This document shows positions 4,494-5,917 of a DNA stretch of 5,917 nt, in pieces. The DNA lies in assembly GCA_028288945.1 (NCBI GenBank), contig JAQGHH010000566.1:1-5917 (forward strand), written 5' to 3'. Position 1 is the stretch's first letter. Each line of letters starts with the position of its first letter. Origin of the DNA: Phycisphaerales bacterium (GTDB lineage Bacteria; Planctomycetota; Phycisphaerae; Tepidisphaerales; Tepidisphaeraceae). The notes below the pieces were generated by a model. It ran no database searches, was not told where the DNA came from, and was given only the letters and a program-made list of their open reading frames with translations. A program made the position numbers and the translations under genes.

Positions 4494-5867
4494 TCACCTC
4501 GCCGCCACCCACTGCGGATACTTCTGCATCACCATTTCCAAAACGATTTGCCGCATATTGGGGTTTTCGTTGATCACGGCCATTTGCATTAAATGCTGAC
4601 GGTGCTTGTCGAGGAGCTTGTTGTATTGCTCATTCTCGAGCGTCGTGCGGATCTTTTTCTGGACTTTTTCGCTCTCAAACGGCTCCGTGACCCCCGGCTG
4701 CATCGCGTCCACCTTCACGAGGAAGTAGTAGTCCTTGCGGTCGATCGGGTCACGGGCGTCGATGGGCAACGACACGTCGCCGGCGCGCATGCCCCAGATC
4801 GCTTCGTCCACTTTATCGACGGCGTACGCGCCTTTTTCCATCCAATTTTTGCCGTCGCCCACTACGCCGTGGCGGCTCTTCAGGCTTGGGTCGTCGTTGA
4901 TCTGCCCCGCCAGTTCGGCAAAATCCTCCCCGCCCGCCGTTGCCCGCTTGTACACGTCCGCGGCTTTTTCCTTGGCCGGCGTCCTGCCGCCGGTGGCCAG
5001 ATAGCCGATCTTGATCACCCGGAACTGGGCGGCCGACGGCTTCTGGAAATCGCGGAGGTTGGCCTGGTAATACTGCCGCATGTCCGTGGAGGTGACCTGG
5101 ATGAGCGGGTAAATCCTCCTTTGGGCATACAACTGCGTCATCGTTTCGCGGAATTTCTGTTGCATCAATTCGTCGAAATCGATCCCGTCGTCGGCGGCGC
5201 GCTGGCGGGCCATCGCCTCGGAACCTCCGGACGCGGTGATGAATTCGTTGCGCTTTTTGTTCGTGATCATCCGTGCGAGCTGCTCGTCCTTGCGGTCCAG
5301 CGAGCCCTGGGCCGCGGCGAATTGCAGCTCATTGCTGACGAATACATTGATCTGCCTGGACACCATGTCCGTCGCCACCACCTTGAACCGCTCCAAATCC
5401 CCCTTGCGCGCTTCGGTGGCCAGCGCGTGGTCGAGCGAGCTGATCACCTTGTTGGCGTAGATCGCCTGCCCGTTCACGACGGCCAGGACGCTTCCCACCC
5501 ATTTGAATTGACCGGGCTGAAACTGGCCCGCTTGTGAATCGGGCACGAAGGGTTCGGGCGGCGGGAAATCGGAGCCATTGTCGGTCCGAGCCGCGTCCAA
5601 CCCCGGCTCGGCCGGCGTCGAATCGCGAACCGTCGGGGAAATCGGGTCTCGTTCGCGGGCCACTTTCTGCGGACCGTGCTCGGCGTCGTACACCAACTCC
5701 CCGCTCCGGTCCACCGGTTGACCAACCCCCGGCCCGATCACCGGCCGGTTCTGCACAAACGCCTCAGGCGACAAGATCGGCGCCCGCTGAATCCCGCACC
5801 CGCCGAGCCCGGCCAACGCCGCCCCTACCAGCACCTTTCCCGTAACGCCGACCACACACTTACTCAT
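4494..5867 (-). CDS. Parvulin-type peptidyl-prolyl isomerase, SurA/PrsA-like lipoprotein
   Basis: This is a 457-residue secreted PPIase and chaperone, expected to help fold exported or outer-membrane proteins. A hydrophobic leader at 5-22 ends in LGGC, a lipobox-like site with Cys24 as the lipidated residue, so it is probably membrane-anchored outside the cytoplasm. Residues 25-125 are Pro/Gly/charge-rich and look like a disordered linker. A SurA-like helical domain starts at VLAVVNGQAIYANKVI (128-143) and runs to about 270. One parvulin (PpiC/rotamase) domain covers about 279-390, with FRVIKI, DFAELA, GVVGDGKNWMEKG and the closing YFLVKVDA strand. A helical tail (about 395-435) is typical of SurA/PrsA. 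The ATG (5865-5867) has AGGAG (minus strand, 5875-5879) seven bases upstream. It ends close to heptamer array F and is convergent with the oxidoreductase gene. Confidence 0.9.
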   Translation of the reverse strand: MSKCVVGVTGKVLVGAALAGLGGCGIQRAPILSPEAFVQNRPVIGPGVGQPVDRSGELVYDAEHGPQKVARERDPISPTVRDSTPAEPGLDAARTDNGSDFPPPEPFVPDSQAGQFQPGQFKWVGSVLAVVNGQAIYANKVISSLDHALATEARKGDLERFKVVATDMVSRQINVFVSNELQFAAAQGSLDRKDEQLARMITNKKRNEFITASGGSEAMARQRAADDGIDFDELMQQKFRETMTQLYAQRRIYPLIQVTSTDMRQYYQANLRDFQKPSAAQFRVIKIGYLATGGRTPAKEKAADVYKRATAGGEDFAELAGQINDDPSLKSRHGVVGDGKNWMEKGAYAVDKVDEAIWGMRAGDVSLPIDARDPIDRKDYYFLVKVDAMQPGVTEPFESEKVQKKIRTTLENEQYNKLLDKHRQHLMQMAVINENPNMRQIVLEMVMQKYPQWVAAR

Positions 5868-5887
5868 GAAAAATCTCCTAAGACAGA

Positions 5888-5893
5888 ATCATA
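5888..5893 (-). promoter_or_regulatory. Candidate -10 element upstream of the parvulin gene
   Basis: On the minus strand TATGAT matches the -10 consensus at five of six positions, 20 bases upstream of the ATG. A start about seven bases later would give a leader of roughly 13 bases that still includes the Shine-Dalgarno. The -35 region would sit at the window edge, and no good hexamer is visible there. Bases 5894-5917 show nothing else. Confidence 0.25.
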
Positions 5894-5917
5894 CCCGCGA
5901 TCGGCAGGAAAGTGGCA

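Noticed and set aside
4593..5537. Plus-strand open frame of 314 residues opposite the parvulin gene
   Set aside because: Antisense shadow; the minus-strand product has a signal sequence, parvulin domain and a Shine-Dalgarno, while this frame has none.

Overview
The window holds seven protein genes from what looks like a GC-rich, Gram-negative-type bacterium. A planctomycete (Phycisphaerae-like) fits best. I infer this from gene content and from the heptamer-filled intergenic gaps, not from any marker gene, so confidence is only moderate.

Layout. Positions 1-2884 carry five genes on the minus strand, in transcription order: a DUF502 membrane protein, a short ribosome hibernation factor (hpf), an EIIA-Ntr-type protein (ptsN), HPr (ptsH) and the start of Enzyme I (ptsI, cut by the window edge). 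This resembles the hpf-ptsN-HPr/NPr clusters near rpoN in proteobacteria, but here Enzyme I follows directly. Together EI, HPr and EIIA make a phosphorelay with no sugar permease in view, so a regulatory (PTS-Ntr-like) role linked to ribosome hibernation is likely. A divergent region of about 480 bases (2885-3368) follows, then a plus-strand Gfo/Idh/MocA oxidoreductase (3369-4397), possibly a sugar-nucleotide dehydrogenase. A convergent minus-strand gene (4494-5867) encodes a lipoprotein-type SurA/PrsA-like parvulin chaperone.

The unusual signal is in the spaces between genes. Four of the six intergenic gaps contain tandem 7-base repeats, in about six arrays that use different heptamer words. 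Two arrays (510-588 and 884-974) fold as hairpins with 30-base arms and almost fill the gaps on either side of ptsH. They start 4-6 bases after one stop codon and end 7-9 bases before the next start codon. A third (3182-3279) is 14 in-phase heptads containing a perfect 21-bp inverted repeat with a one-base centre. The two genes directly downstream of the hairpins (ptsH, ptsI) lack a visible Shine-Dalgarno, whereas hpf, ptsN and the parvulin gene have good ones. The oxidoreductase gene may be leaderless, with an extended -10 placed so that transcription would start at its GTG.
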